From Sulfobacillus harzensis (GTDB lineage: Bacteria; Bacillota; Sulfobacillia; Sulfobacillales; Sulfobacillaceae): 64,000 nucleotides of DNA. Where the stretch lies: positions 26,791 through 90,790 of the forward strand of contig NZ_JABBVZ010000006.1 in the NCBI RefSeq assembly GCF_012933365.1, read 5' to 3'. Under the pieces are notes generated by a model. That model saw nothing but the letters and a program-made list of their open reading frames with translations, was not told the DNA's origin and did no database searches. Positions 16,987 to 25,649 of the stretch are shown in pieces; position 1 is the first letter of the stretch; each line of letters begins with the position of its first letter. The translations under genes and the position numbers were made by a program.

Positions 16987-17598
16987 TCAACTGTGCTCCG
17001 AATTGCACAAAATCCGTGGTGAGCTGCCATAATTCGTGGGTGAATGACGGTCCTGCCATTCGGCCCGAAATGCCGCCCGAATTTCGGCCATCACCTGATC
17101 GGCCGCCTTCAGTTCGGGCCCGAAGCCCCAAAAAAGCACGGTGCCAATCATTCGGCCCCATCGGCTCCGAGTCCCGTGGGTACCCACGGGAAATCCCAGA
17201 GCTCTCAGCAGGCTCTGATGTATGGTGCGCCGAAGATTATCGATGCGATCGGGACTTGCCATATCGAGGCCGTAAGCCCAGCCCATCTCCACCGCCCAAG
17301 CTAAGAGAATCACGGACAGCACCGGCCCCCCGACCAGCAACCCGGCCGGCCCTACAAACAGCGCGGCGGCGCTCTCGCCAAACAGCCAGCGGCGCCAATG
17401 CTCCCGAAGACGGCTCACCCGCTCCTCAACCACCGCTTCCGGCAACTGCCACACATCACCCAACGTCCGCACCGCATAGCCCTGTTGACCATACCAGCTT
17501 AGCACCGCGTCTTTAGGGTGATGGTCTAGAAGCCAGTTGAGCGTGCGAAGTCCGGCATGGTCGAGTATGGGCCAATAGATGGTGGGCGTGCGAATCAT
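16987..17598 (-). CDS. Hypothetical protein, weakly EcsC-like
   Basis: A 203-residue protein with an N-terminal helical part (DHAGLRTLNWLLDHHPKDAV) and a hydrophobic central segment (AAALFVGPAGLLVGGPVLSV). After these comes AVEMGWAYGLDMASPDRID, which loosely recalls the EcsC family layout. A basic, arginine-rich C-terminus follows. It may associate with the membrane by the central segment. AGGAGGTCGCTTC directly precedes the ATG, so the start is secure. A function cannot be given. The small acidic ORF downstream is probably on the same transcript. Confidence 0.65.
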   Translation of the reverse strand: MIRTPTIYWPILDHAGLRTLNWLLDHHPKDAVLSWYGQQGYAVRTLGDVWQLPEAVVEERVSRLREHWRRWLFGESAAALFVGPAGLLVGGPVLSVILLAWAVEMGWAYGLDMASPDRIDNLRRTIHQSLLRALGFPVGTHGTRSRWGRMIGTVLFWGFGPELKAADQVMAEIRAAFRAEWQDRHSPTNYGSSPRILCNSEHS

Positions 17599-17734
17599 GA
17601 AGCGACCTCCTCACGCTAGCCTATGTGGGAAAGCTGGTCAGCGCGCCTGTCCGGCAAGATGCTCGGTTGAGAGGTCTCGGCTGGGGATTTCCCCGAAAAC
17701 AGGTACAATGGGAAGTAACAGGGAGGGAACACGG

Positions 17735-18091
17735 TTGGGATTTGGACCCAAGACATCAAGTATTGAATCCGGTGTGCAAGCGGTACGCGACCTGATTGAC
17801 CTTCTCTATCCGGAACGCGCCACCCCCACCGTATTAGACCTTTTTGGGCAAAGTGCCCGTGCGCTGTTGACAGCCAAAGCCGCCTTGACCTTTGAAAATA
17901 TCGACCGCTTTTGGCGGGACCCCGCCTGGCGCGATTGGATTCAGGCCCGTTGGGCAAAACCCATCTCCGGTCCGTGGGAGTCCTTGTCAGGTCAGGCTGT
18001 TGATCCCACCGACTTAGATCCTGATTTCGGCTGGCTTATCGCCGACCGTCTGGCCGCAGCCGGCGATGACACCGATGACAACCCCAATTAA
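17735..18091 (+). CDS. Hypothetical protein
   Basis: A 118-residue protein with no recognised domain. It contains SGVQAVRDLIDLLYPERATP, a tryptophan-rich middle (FWRDPAWRDWIQARWAKP) and an acidic tail ending DDTDDNPN. The TTG at 17735 is favoured by GGGAGGGAACACGG upstream. An ATG at 17708 in the same frame has no good site. The stop codon shares the palindrome TTAA at 18088-18091 with the stop of the convergent PaaK-like gene, so the two genes end on the same bases. Confidence 0.55.
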   Translation: MGFGPKTSSIESGVQAVRDLIDLLYPERATPTVLDLFGQSARALLTAKAALTFENIDRFWRDPAWRDWIQARWAKPISGPWESLSGQAVDPTDLDPDFGWLIADRLAAAGDDTDDNPN

Positions 18092-19125
18092 ATCCGGCGC
18101 GGCTGCGGCCGGTTGTCGATCAGTTCCACGGTCAAAGGCGGCCACAGGCTGCGCGCCTCGTTTACGCGAACCTCGACAGGGAGCCCAAGACCCCGCTCAA
18201 GCAATTCGCTAAACCGCGCCAAAGCGCGTGCTGCATCGTGGCCGTCCAAAACGGTGGTCTCCACCTCCAGGAGGTCCTTGCCTCGAATCGGATCGAACCC
18301 CACCCGGGCTCGAAGCCGATCGGACAATCCCTCGGTGCGAAACCAGGCTTGAGCGATGTGGCTTGCCGAAACCCAGCCTCCCTCGACCTGGCTAATCTCC
18401 CCCAAACGGCCCCAAATTGGTGTGGTTACAGGCCCGGGGCGCCCACAGGGGCACACAGCCGGTCCGACCTTGACCAGGTCGGCCAGCGGATAGTCCTGGC
18501 CTCCCTCTTGAAGGATGATACTCACCCATTCGCTGTCGCCATCAAGGGGACGAAAGATGACCGGCACAGCCCCGTCAACCCAATGCCACTGCCCGAACGT
18601 GCAAGACAAGGCCAACGGTCCCGGATGCTCCGCGACGAGATAGACATCCCGCACCACCAGTTCAGGAATATATTCTCTCAGGCGCTGTTCCATCGCGCCC
18701 TGTCCGGTTACATCGCCTGTCAGCCACATCTCGCGGACCCCGTTTAGACGTCCCCGGAGAAAGAGGCGGAAGGCGCTCAGCGGCGAGGTCAAAACGTAGG
18801 CTGGCGCAATATCGTCCAGGGTTTCCAGCAAATCCGCCTCCGAAACGGTAAGCGCACGAAGCCCATAGGCCAAGGCGCCGCGGACAACCCCCAGCGCGAG
18901 ATGTGGATTGGGAAGGGATACGACTAAGGTTCGGCCCGGCATCCAATCCCGCTTGGCGAATTGGTGCGCCCAAGCCGTACTCTCAACGGCATCTTCCTCG
19001 GCGGTCCGAAGCCACCAAAGCGGCTCTCCTATATGCCCGCGCGTGCGAACCAGAATGCCTGGACCTCCCCGTTCCCTGGCCCAAGCCATATCGCCGCGGC
19101 GCCGGGCGCTCTCTTCCCGATCCAT
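18088..19125 (-). CDS. Short PaaK/adenylation-like protein
   Basis: A 345-residue protein with the C-terminal signature of phenylacetate-CoA ligase-type adenylating enzymes. The string VCPCGRPGPVTTPIWGRLGE matches their CxCGR...GRxD element, followed by a small alpha/beta cap. The N-terminal half is divergent. The usual serine/glycine-rich ATP loop is not visible and the protein is some 80-100 residues shorter than PaaK. It may be a non-acylating or carrier-dependent relative. It is the third gene of a minus-strand operon after an M14 peptidase and a class V aminotransferase, 14 bases from the latter. Confidence 0.6.
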   Translation of the reverse strand: MDREESARRRGDMAWARERGGPGILVRTRGHIGEPLWWLRTAEEDAVESTAWAHQFAKRDWMPGRTLVVSLPNPHLALGVVRGALAYGLRALTVSEADLLETLDDIAPAYVLTSPLSAFRLFLRGRLNGVREMWLTGDVTGQGAMEQRLREYIPELVVRDVYLVAEHPGPLALSCTFGQWHWVDGAVPVIFRPLDGDSEWVSIILQEGGQDYPLADLVKVGPAVCPCGRPGPVTTPIWGRLGEISQVEGGWVSASHIAQAWFRTEGLSDRLRARVGFDPIRGKDLLEVETTVLDGHDAARALARFSELLERGLGLPVEVRVNEARSLWPPLTVELIDNRPQPRRI

Positions 19126-19139
19126 GGCACCTCCATCGT

Positions 19140-20288
19140 CTACACTGTCGCCAACGCGGCGACCAACCGCTCCACATCGTCCGACGTATTGAAGGCGGCC
19201 CAGGAAATGCGAATGCCGTACCGCGCTGGGGCCGCCTTAGCCACGATATCCCGCTCCAATAGCCACTCATATAGGCCCGATCCCAACTGCTCCGACGCCA
19301 CGGTCATGAGTGCGGTTCGCTGGTACTCGGAAGACGGTGGATCATCGACGGAGAAGCCCTTAATCGCTTGAATGCGCTCTTTCGCCTGGTCTGCCAATCC
19401 CCTTTGATATTGGGCATGGTAGTGAAATCCTTCCTCCTCGAAATAATCCCACGTGATGGACCATCCGGCGATACGTGGCCAAGCCCGCGTCCCATATTCC
19501 AAGTCGTCACCCGACTCGCTGTACTGTAAAAACGGGCCTTCCTCCAACAAGTCAGCACCGCTTTGAAAGTCTTCCAAGGGCCATCGCGTGTAGAGATCGC
19601 TGCGTCGCTCGCGCTTAACCCAAAGTCCGGCCCATCCGGGAGGCGCCATCATCCATTTGTGTCCGCAGAAGACGTAGAAATCTGCCCCCAAGGCCTCCGG
19701 ATCCACCACCACATTGCCCAAAGCCTGCGCTCCATCGACTAAGAGCCGACAATCCGGCCAACCGGAAACCAACTCACTCACTCCACGGATGGGCAATTGC
19801 CATCCGGTGATACAGGACACATGGCTCATCACCACCAACCGCGTGCGGCCGTTCAACTTTTCCTTGACCTGCGCCAAGAGCCCTCCCGGGCTGTCGACAT
19901 GAACCACATGGACCGTCAGATCAAAACGACGCATCACGGACGATAGGGCCAGGAGCACCGCTCCGTGTTCCTGATCGGTGGTAATGATTTCATCGCCCGC
20001 CTCGAAGCGAAGCCCCCAAAAAACCCGCAGGAGGGACTCACTGTTGTTTTCCGTGATGCTAACCACACCACCCGGCATGCGGCTTTCCACCCGTCCCGCA
20101 AAGCGCCGCACACCATCTTTGGCATTGACATAGTGGTTATGTTGGCCCGGTCCGGCCTCAATCCACTCCAGCTCCCCCGCCGCCGCTGCCGCCAGCGCCG
20201 TGCCTGGCGTGGGTCCCAGTGTTCCCGCATTCAAATAAGTGCGATTGGTCGCAGCCGGAATCAAAAGCTTTAAATCATATCCGTACAC
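19140..20288 (-). CDS. Class V aminotransferase (PLP-dependent)
   Basis: A 382-residue fold-type I PLP enzyme of the cysteine desulfurase/isopenicillin-N-epimerase group. Visible are NAGTLGPTPGTALAAA at the start, ITTDQEHGAVLLALS, then LVVMSHVSCITGWQLP and DGAQALGNVVVD. The Schiff-base lysine is in CGHKWMMAPPGW. A cysteine at the desulfurase active-loop position is not obvious, so desulfuration is less likely than epimerisation or transamination. The GTG start at 20288 follows AAGGAGTAGTCC and lies three bases after the peptidase stop, indicating tight coupling. Confidence 0.85.
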   Translation of the reverse strand: MYGYDLKLLIPAATNRTYLNAGTLGPTPGTALAAAAAGELEWIEAGPGQHNHYVNAKDGVRRFAGRVESRMPGGVVSITENNSESLLRVFWGLRFEAGDEIITTDQEHGAVLLALSSVMRRFDLTVHVVHVDSPGGLLAQVKEKLNGRTRLVVMSHVSCITGWQLPIRGVSELVSGWPDCRLLVDGAQALGNVVVDPEALGADFYVFCGHKWMMAPPGWAGLWVKRERRSDLYTRWPLEDFQSGADLLEEGPFLQYSESGDDLEYGTRAWPRIAGWSITWDYFEEEGFHYHAQYQRGLADQAKERIQAIKGFSVDDPPSSEYQRTALMTVASEQLGSGLYEWLLERDIVAKAAPARYGIRISWAAFNTSDDVERLVAALATV

Positions 20289-20291
20289 GGA

Positions 20292-21980
20292 CTACTCCTT
20301 CCCCAAAACGACCGTTGCAGCAACACGCCCCGCCCGCGGCCCATCAACAACAACCTCCACTTGGGTTCCTGACGCGCCCTGAACCATCCATTCCGCCGCT
20401 CCGCGCTGTCCGTGGGGCGGTGCCCAGCCGTCTTGGGCGCCATAACCGTCAAGATGACCAATGGCCGCCGGCGTAGTTCCGGCAACAATGCGCACATCAC
20501 CCGAAATGCTCGCCTTAAGACCTTCAAGGAGCAACTCGCGTCCCTTGGCCGTGCTGGACGTCGGGAGATATCCGGAATTCACCACCTCGACGGCGATCCG
20601 ATATAAACCGGGAGCTTGCTCCTCAACCTTGACCTCACGCAGTTCCAACCGGGGCGTAGAAAGGCCCAATTTGGTCAAAAAGGCGCTTACATGGGCGCAC
20701 TCCTCTTCTAATAAGGCAGGCGGCGGGTTTTGCACCACAAACTTGGGATTGAGTCCACCAATCTCTACCCGGCCAAAGTCGGGGTGATCGAAGGGCGTCC
20801 ATGCGAAAAATCCTTGCTCCGGGACCTCACGGCTCACCCAATCTATGATTTTGCGGTCATCTTCCGTCTCTTCTTCGGGCTTCAATTCCATCAACTTGCG
20901 CACGCCGTACTCTGCGTAACCGCGAGCCCCCGCATGCTTGGGCAGGTTCCAAATTTCCAAGGTAAAGCTCAGCACCCCGAAATGATCGTACATCCAGTCG
21001 TCTGCCGCTCCCGGCATCAACACCTTTTCGTGGCCCGTCGCGAAGATATGATAGTTGGAATCGGCGAAGTAACCGCTTACCTCTGCCCCCATATCCGCAA
21101 TGCGGGTAAACAAGAGACGATCCGTCTCAGAGAGCGTGGCATCCTCTCCCGTCGAAGGCTGCCGCAGAATGACGCCGCCCGAGGTGTGCAGGGCCACATA
21201 GGCTGCCACGTTGCCGTGGCGGTGGATAAAGGCGGTGAGGTGACGCAATTCCGGTTCCGACAAAGGATAGGGGCCGGCACCGGGCTGTCCCTTTTCTCCC
21301 GCCCAGCGAATGGGAAAGTTGCGGTTGAAATCCATTCCCTGCCGCCGTGCTGGACGCGCATGCGCCCAGCTTGAGAAGCTCCCGCTTTGGGTTTTTTGGT
21401 CGATGCGGCCCTCGGGAAAGAGATGATAGTACTGTCCGCCACGTTCTCCAGGCCGCCGCGGACGCATCACGCGAGGGTCGAGGTCGTCAATGACAAAACC
21501 GCCTTCTGACGACGGTACCCGCATCATCAAAATGTAGCCATCGCCATTGACGTCCTCTTCAACAAATCCGTCCGGCGGCGTGGAATAAGGGTAGATGTGC
21601 GGGCTGGAGCGTACATGGTGAGGCGTGGTGAGATAGAGTTCCGCGCCATCCAATGAAATGCGCGGCACCACGTAGACGGTGTGATCGTCCAACAGCCAAG
21701 TGGCCTCGGGATTTTTCCCATAGTTCTCCAGGCACCAGGCTATCCAATACATCGCCACCGCATTTCCGGCCACCTCGCCAGCATGAATATTCGCATCAAC
21801 AAACAAGGCGGACTTGCTGGCCGCATCCCCGGTATCGCGATTCGTTAGGGTCACGCCGGCCATGTCCCGTCCCTCACGACTTTGCCCGATGACTTCCACA
21901 GTCATGAGCCGGGGATACAGGCCGGCCAATCGGCGAAGCTCCCGCCACATCGCCGCATAGGTCCAATATTGCGCGTTCAT
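20292..21980 (-). CDS. M14 family zinc carboxypeptidase
   Basis: A 562-residue metallocarboxypeptidase. The zinc ligands appear in DANIHAGEVAGN (H and E) and YVALHTSGG (H), and the catalytic glutamate is in LSFTLEIWN. Substrate-binding arginine and asparagine lie in MDFNRNFPIRW. A C-terminal domain of about 150 residues (EVKVEEQAPGLYRIAVEVVN) looks like a beta-sandwich. There is no signal peptide, which is unusual for digestive M14 enzymes and suggests an intracellular substrate. It is the first gene of the three-gene minus-strand operon. Confidence 0.88.
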   Translation of the reverse strand: MNAQYWTYAAMWRELRRLAGLYPRLMTVEVIGQSREGRDMAGVTLTNRDTGDAASKSALFVDANIHAGEVAGNAVAMYWIAWCLENYGKNPEATWLLDDHTVYVVPRISLDGAELYLTTPHHVRSSPHIYPYSTPPDGFVEEDVNGDGYILMMRVPSSEGGFVIDDLDPRVMRPRRPGERGGQYYHLFPEGRIDQKTQSGSFSSWAHARPARRQGMDFNRNFPIRWAGEKGQPGAGPYPLSEPELRHLTAFIHRHGNVAAYVALHTSGGVILRQPSTGEDATLSETDRLLFTRIADMGAEVSGYFADSNYHIFATGHEKVLMPGAADDWMYDHFGVLSFTLEIWNLPKHAGARGYAEYGVRKLMELKPEEETEDDRKIIDWVSREVPEQGFFAWTPFDHPDFGRVEIGGLNPKFVVQNPPPALLEEECAHVSAFLTKLGLSTPRLELREVKVEEQAPGLYRIAVEVVNSGYLPTSSTAKGRELLLEGLKASISGDVRIVAGTTPAAIGHLDGYGAQDGWAPPHGQRGAAEWMVQGASGTQVEVVVDGPRAGRVAATVVLGKE

Positions 21981-22173
21981 GGATCGCCTCCGGGTGCGAA
22001 ATGAATATCGTGACAGGAACTTCTCCTCTCAGCAGAAAAATTCCTTCCCTTATGCGCGGACGAAAGATTCTGACGTCACGAGAAAATCGGCTCACATCCT
22101 CTTAATATTGACGCCGGACGAGCCCTGGCGCATGATACTAAAAGATATTGCCGGAGACGAAGGAGCGGGATGG

Positions 22174-23007
22174 ATGCGCATCGGATGCCATTTGAGCATT
22201 GCTAAGGGTTACGCAGCGGCCGTCAAGGTGGCGCCAACATTGGGTGCCAACGCGTTTCAATACTTCACCAAGAATCCCCGCGGGTTCCGAAACGCCAAGC
22301 CGCTCGACCGCGTGGACGCAGAGCGGGGGCGAGCCCTTCTCGAGGAGCTGGATTTGGTGGCTGTGGGACACACACCCTACCTCATCAATCTGGCGGCGGC
22401 CGATGAAAGCCTCTATCACGCCTCCATTGACGCATTGGTACAGGATCTCGTCATCGCCGAAGCTCGCGGCACCTATGGCGTGGTGGTTCATTGCGGCAAG
22501 CCCAAGGAACAGGGCCACGAATGGGGCATTGAGCGCATGCAGCAGGCCATCCGCGTGGTACTGGAACGAAATCAAACTGTAGGTGTGCGTATTTTAGTGG
22601 AAAACACTGCTGGCCAGGGATCGGAAATCGGCTCGAACTTGGCCGAAATTTTGGCCATCGTCGAACCTTTCTCGACGGACGAGGTGGGCATTTGCCTGGA
22701 CACCCAGCACGCCTTTGCATCCGGCATGTTGACCAAGCAGGACCCAACGGCTTTCGCTGGCTTTGACCATCCCGATTTTATGAAGCGGCTCCATGCGATT
22801 CACCTGAATGACAGCAAGGTGGAGTTCGGCGCCAAGAAGGATCGGCATGAGCTCATCGGCCAAGGAATACTTGGCCTCGACGCGATTCAGAAGCTGGTCA
22901 ATGACCCCCGACTCGACGCCATTCCCTTTTATCTCGAGACGCCGGTTGAGAAAGAAAGCCAATATGCGGACGAAATTGCCAAGGTTCGGTCGCTGATTGG
23001 TCATTAA
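22174..23007 (+). CDS. nfo: Endonuclease IV (deoxyribonuclease IV)
   Basis: Cuts 5' of abasic sites in base excision repair. The 277-residue TIM-barrel protein shows MRIGCHLSIAKGY, then GANAFQYFTKNPRGF, GHTPYLINLA, ILVENTAGQGSEIGSNL, and CLDTQHAFASG. AIHLNDSKVEFGAKKDRHE completes the trinuclear zinc site, with FYLETP at the end. I place the start at the ATG at 22174 because GGAG lies eight bases before it and the protein then begins as the family does. The open frame further upstream to 21979 is not conserved sequence. It is followed 21 bases later by the lipid kinase gene. Confidence 0.95.
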   Translation: MRIGCHLSIAKGYAAAVKVAPTLGANAFQYFTKNPRGFRNAKPLDRVDAERGRALLEELDLVAVGHTPYLINLAAADESLYHASIDALVQDLVIAEARGTYGVVVHCGKPKEQGHEWGIERMQQAIRVVLERNQTVGVRILVENTAGQGSEIGSNLAEILAIVEPFSTDEVGICLDTQHAFASGMLTKQDPTAFAGFDHPDFMKRLHAIHLNDSKVEFGAKKDRHELIGQGILGLDAIQKLVNDPRLDAIPFYLETPVEKESQYADEIAKVRSLIGH

Positions 23008-23028
23008 TTATAGGGAGGACCGACAACT

Positions 23029-23901
23029 ATGGCGGCCCGCATTATCCTGAATCCGACCGCCGGGAATGGCAAGGCACAGAAATTATTTGAGCTGATCCAG
23101 GCTCATTTGCCGAATGACGTCGAGGTGGTGCGTACGACCGGCCCCGGCCATGCCACGGAATTGGCGCGTCAGGTGGCCGATCAAGAAGATTTGACGGTGG
23201 TGTCGCTGGGCGGGGACGGAACCCATCATGAAGTGATCAACGGACTCATGCCAGAGGGCAAAACCATCTTTGCGGTCTTGCCGGCGGGGACGGGCAACGA
23301 CTTTGTGCGCACCCTGGGCTATCCCAAATCGCCGCGCGCCATGCTGGACGTCGCGCTCTATGGAGCGGAGCGCCGCATCGACGTTGGTCGTGTGAACGAT
23401 GAGTATTTTCTCACGGTGTCTGGTGTCGGCTTTGATGCCGAGGTAGCTGGCTGGGTCAATCAACACGAAAAAAAAGGCAATGGCACCTGGATTTTTCTCC
23501 GGGGAATCCTCCGCCACCTGGTCCATTTTCAGGCGGAACAAATGACCATCCATGTGGATGGGGCGTTTCGATCGGAACCCACCTTCTTATTGGCGGCGGG
23601 CAATAGTCCTTATTACGCCGGCGGCATGAAAATCTGCCCCGAGGCTGACCCCGGTGATGGGCTGTTTCACGTGGTTTGGGTCAAGGACTTGTCTCGTCTT
23701 GGTGTCCTACCGCTTCTGACCCGGGTTTTTCGCGGCACCCACGTGCAGCACCCGCAGGTGAAAACATTTCAAACGGAGCAGCTCACCGTGGAGGGGCCGC
23801 CCAATATGCTGGTGCACGCGGACGGAGAAATTGTCGGCCACCTGCCGGTGACCATGACCGTCATCCCAGCGGCGATTCGCGTGCGCACGGGGAGGAGCTA
23901 A
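23029..23901 (+). CDS. Diacylglycerol/lipid kinase family protein
   Basis: A 290-residue DagK/YegS-type lipid kinase. ILNPTAGNGKAQKLFEL gives the N-terminal nucleotide-binding segment. LGGDGTHHEVINGL is the GGDGT signature and LPAGTGNDFVRTLG the second conserved loop. GDGLFHVVWV and the C-terminal beta-sandwich complete the fold. It probably recycles diacylglycerol to phosphatidate, although sphingoid or undecaprenol substrates are possible within the family. ATAGGGAGGACCGACAACT precedes the ATG. It overlaps the GH1 gene through TAATG. Confidence 0.9.
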   Translation: MAARIILNPTAGNGKAQKLFELIQAHLPNDVEVVRTTGPGHATELARQVADQEDLTVVSLGGDGTHHEVINGLMPEGKTIFAVLPAGTGNDFVRTLGYPKSPRAMLDVALYGAERRIDVGRVNDEYFLTVSGVGFDAEVAGWVNQHEKKGNGTWIFLRGILRHLVHFQAEQMTIHVDGAFRSEPTFLLAAGNSPYYAGGMKICPEADPGDGLFHVVWVKDLSRLGVLPLLTRVFRGTHVQHPQVKTFQTEQLTVEGPPNMLVHADGEIVGHLPVTMTVIPAAIRVRTGRS

Positions 23902-25133
23902 TGGCATCATGGCCGACGGCGTGGCCGCCGTTTCTTTTTGGCGCGGCCACCTCCAGCCATCAAATTGAGGGCAATCAGCAAAACGACTGGACGGACTGGG
24001 AAGAGAGCGGACACGGTGTGGAACCCTCCGGCCGAGCTACCGACCACTGGGAGCGATGGGCGGACGATCTCGCCCTTTTCAAAAGTCTGGGCTTAAACGC
24101 CTATCGCTTTTCGCTGGAGTGGAGCCGCATTGAACCCGAACCCGGCCAGTTTGATCGGAACGCCCTGGCACAGTATCGGGCCATGATTCTTCGCATGCGG
24201 GAGTTGGGCCTTCAACCGCTCCTGACGCTGCACCACTTCACATTTCCCCGCTGGGTGGCCAAACGGGGGGGATTTGTCCATCCCGAGGCGCATCAATGGT
24301 TCAACCGATATACCACCCAGGTGATGCGCCACCTCGGCGACATCGTTGACCTCTTCGTTACCACCAACGAACCGATGGTGCTGGTCGTGATGGGCTATTT
24401 AATTGCGCTTTGGCCGCCCGGCGGTCACGGCTTTCGCCGCGCCTTTCGGCTTATTGACCGGCTCGTTGACGCACATCGCGCCGCCTATCGCACCATCAAA
24501 GACTTCAAGCCGGATGCTTGGGTCGGTGTTGCGCATCATCTGATTGCTTTTCATCCGTGGACTCAGCTTCCTTGGGACCGCGCTACCGCGGCGGTCTTGC
24601 GGCACCTCATGAACGACCGCTTCATGGACAAAGTCGGAGCGGAGCAAGATTTCATCGGCGTCAATTACTACACTCGGCAATATGGCCGGCTTTTGGGAGG
24701 GTTGCATCCCGTCCAAAGCCGTCCCGGGATGCCGCTGACCGACTTAGGCTGGGAAATCTATCCCCAGGGCCTCTTAGAAGTCCTCCGGCGTGTCGGACGC
24801 TTTCGGCGCCCCATCCTTATCACCGAAAACGGCATCGCTACCAGCCAGGATCAGGTCCGCAGCACCTATATCCGCGACCACCTGTCCCAAGTTGCCATAG
24901 CCCAGCAGGAAGGGCTGGATATACGCGGCTACTTCTATTGGTCGGCCCTGGACAATTTCGAATGGGCTGAGGGCTATCGTCCCCGCTTTGGCCTCATCGG
25001 CGTCAACTACGACACCTTGGAGCGAAATCTCCGTCCCAGTGCGGCGGTATATCGCGCCATCATCGAAGCCAACCGCGGCCAGTATCCCATCAGCGTACCG
25101 TCAATACTGTCACCGTGGGTTTCCCCTCTTTAA
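23901..25133 (+). CDS. GH1 family beta-glycosidase
   Basis: A 410-residue glycoside hydrolase family 1 enzyme. FLFGAATSSHQIEGN opens the barrel, FVTTNEPMVL carries the acid/base glutamate and ILITENGIA the nucleophile glutamate. FEWAEGYRPRFGLIGV closes it. It is shorter than the common 440-480 residues and lacks any signal peptide. Substrate might be beta-glucosides, or glycolipids given the adjacent lipid kinase. The ATG at 23901 shares a base with the preceding TAA, after GGGGAGGAGCTA. Its last 44 bases overlap a convergent hypothetical gene. Confidence 0.9.
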   Translation: MASWPTAWPPFLFGAATSSHQIEGNQQNDWTDWEESGHGVEPSGRATDHWERWADDLALFKSLGLNAYRFSLEWSRIEPEPGQFDRNALAQYRAMILRMRELGLQPLLTLHHFTFPRWVAKRGGFVHPEAHQWFNRYTTQVMRHLGDIVDLFVTTNEPMVLVVMGYLIALWPPGGHGFRRAFRLIDRLVDAHRAAYRTIKDFKPDAWVGVAHHLIAFHPWTQLPWDRATAAVLRHLMNDRFMDKVGAEQDFIGVNYYTRQYGRLLGGLHPVQSRPGMPLTDLGWEIYPQGLLEVLRRVGRFRRPILITENGIATSQDQVRSTYIRDHLSQVAIAQQEGLDIRGYFYWSALDNFEWAEGYRPRFGLIGVNYDTLERNLRPSAAVYRAIIEANRGQYPISVPSILSPWVSPL

Positions 25134-25608
25134 AGCAGGATTTGTATTCCTCAGGACTTAAGCGGGCTTCATCGGCCAAGCGGGTCAGCACGTCGAACGA
25201 AACGTCCGGTTTCCAGTCGATGGCGGCCTTATATGCCTGAACCAAGGCTTCGCGAGTGGATTCCGGCATATCGAGACGCGTCAGGGCACGCCGCAGCTCA
25301 TCCGCACCATCATGGCTCACGATGACCGGCTCGCGGGGAACCTCGGCGAGAAGATGTTCTCGTTCCATGATGGAAAGACACTGGGTGAGGTCGATCCGTC
25401 CCTTGCGTTCGCCCACGCGGACCTCGAACGCCCCCACCCGCAGAGGAAACACATCCCGCGGCCAGTACTCCACAACCGACAGTATTTCTTCGCGCAGAAG
25501 CGCTTCTTCCGTCTCCAAATCCCGCATCTGGCGGCGGATGTGGCCCAATCGGGTGACGGCCTGAGCCAACTCCGGGGTTATTGCCGGCATCTCTGCGTTT
25601 ACACCCAT
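25090..25608 (-). CDS. Hypothetical protein with N-terminal coiled coil
   Basis: A 172-residue protein not recognised by family. Residues about 8-40 (AQAVTRLGHIRRQMRDLETE) form a likely coiled coil. A beta-rich middle (PLRVGAFEVRVGERKGRI) and a helical C-terminal half with a single cysteine in YKSCFKEGK follow. The ATG at 25608 has GGAGGGAGTGTC in front. It lies 41 bases after the AcoX-like kinase gene on the same strand and may be the last gene of the ABC-MarR-kinase transcript. Its end overlaps the GH1 gene on the other strand. Confidence 0.6.
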   Translation of the reverse strand: MGVNAEMPAITPELAQAVTRLGHIRRQMRDLETEEALLREEILSVVEYWPRDVFPLRVGAFEVRVGERKGRIDLTQCLSIMEREHLLAEVPREPVIVSHDGADELRRALTRLDMPESTREALVQAYKAAIDWKPDVSFDVLTRLADEARLSPEEYKSCFKEGKPTVTVLTVR

Positions 25609-25649
25609 GACACTCCCTCCTGCTCTATACATAGAGACAGGGGGACAAA

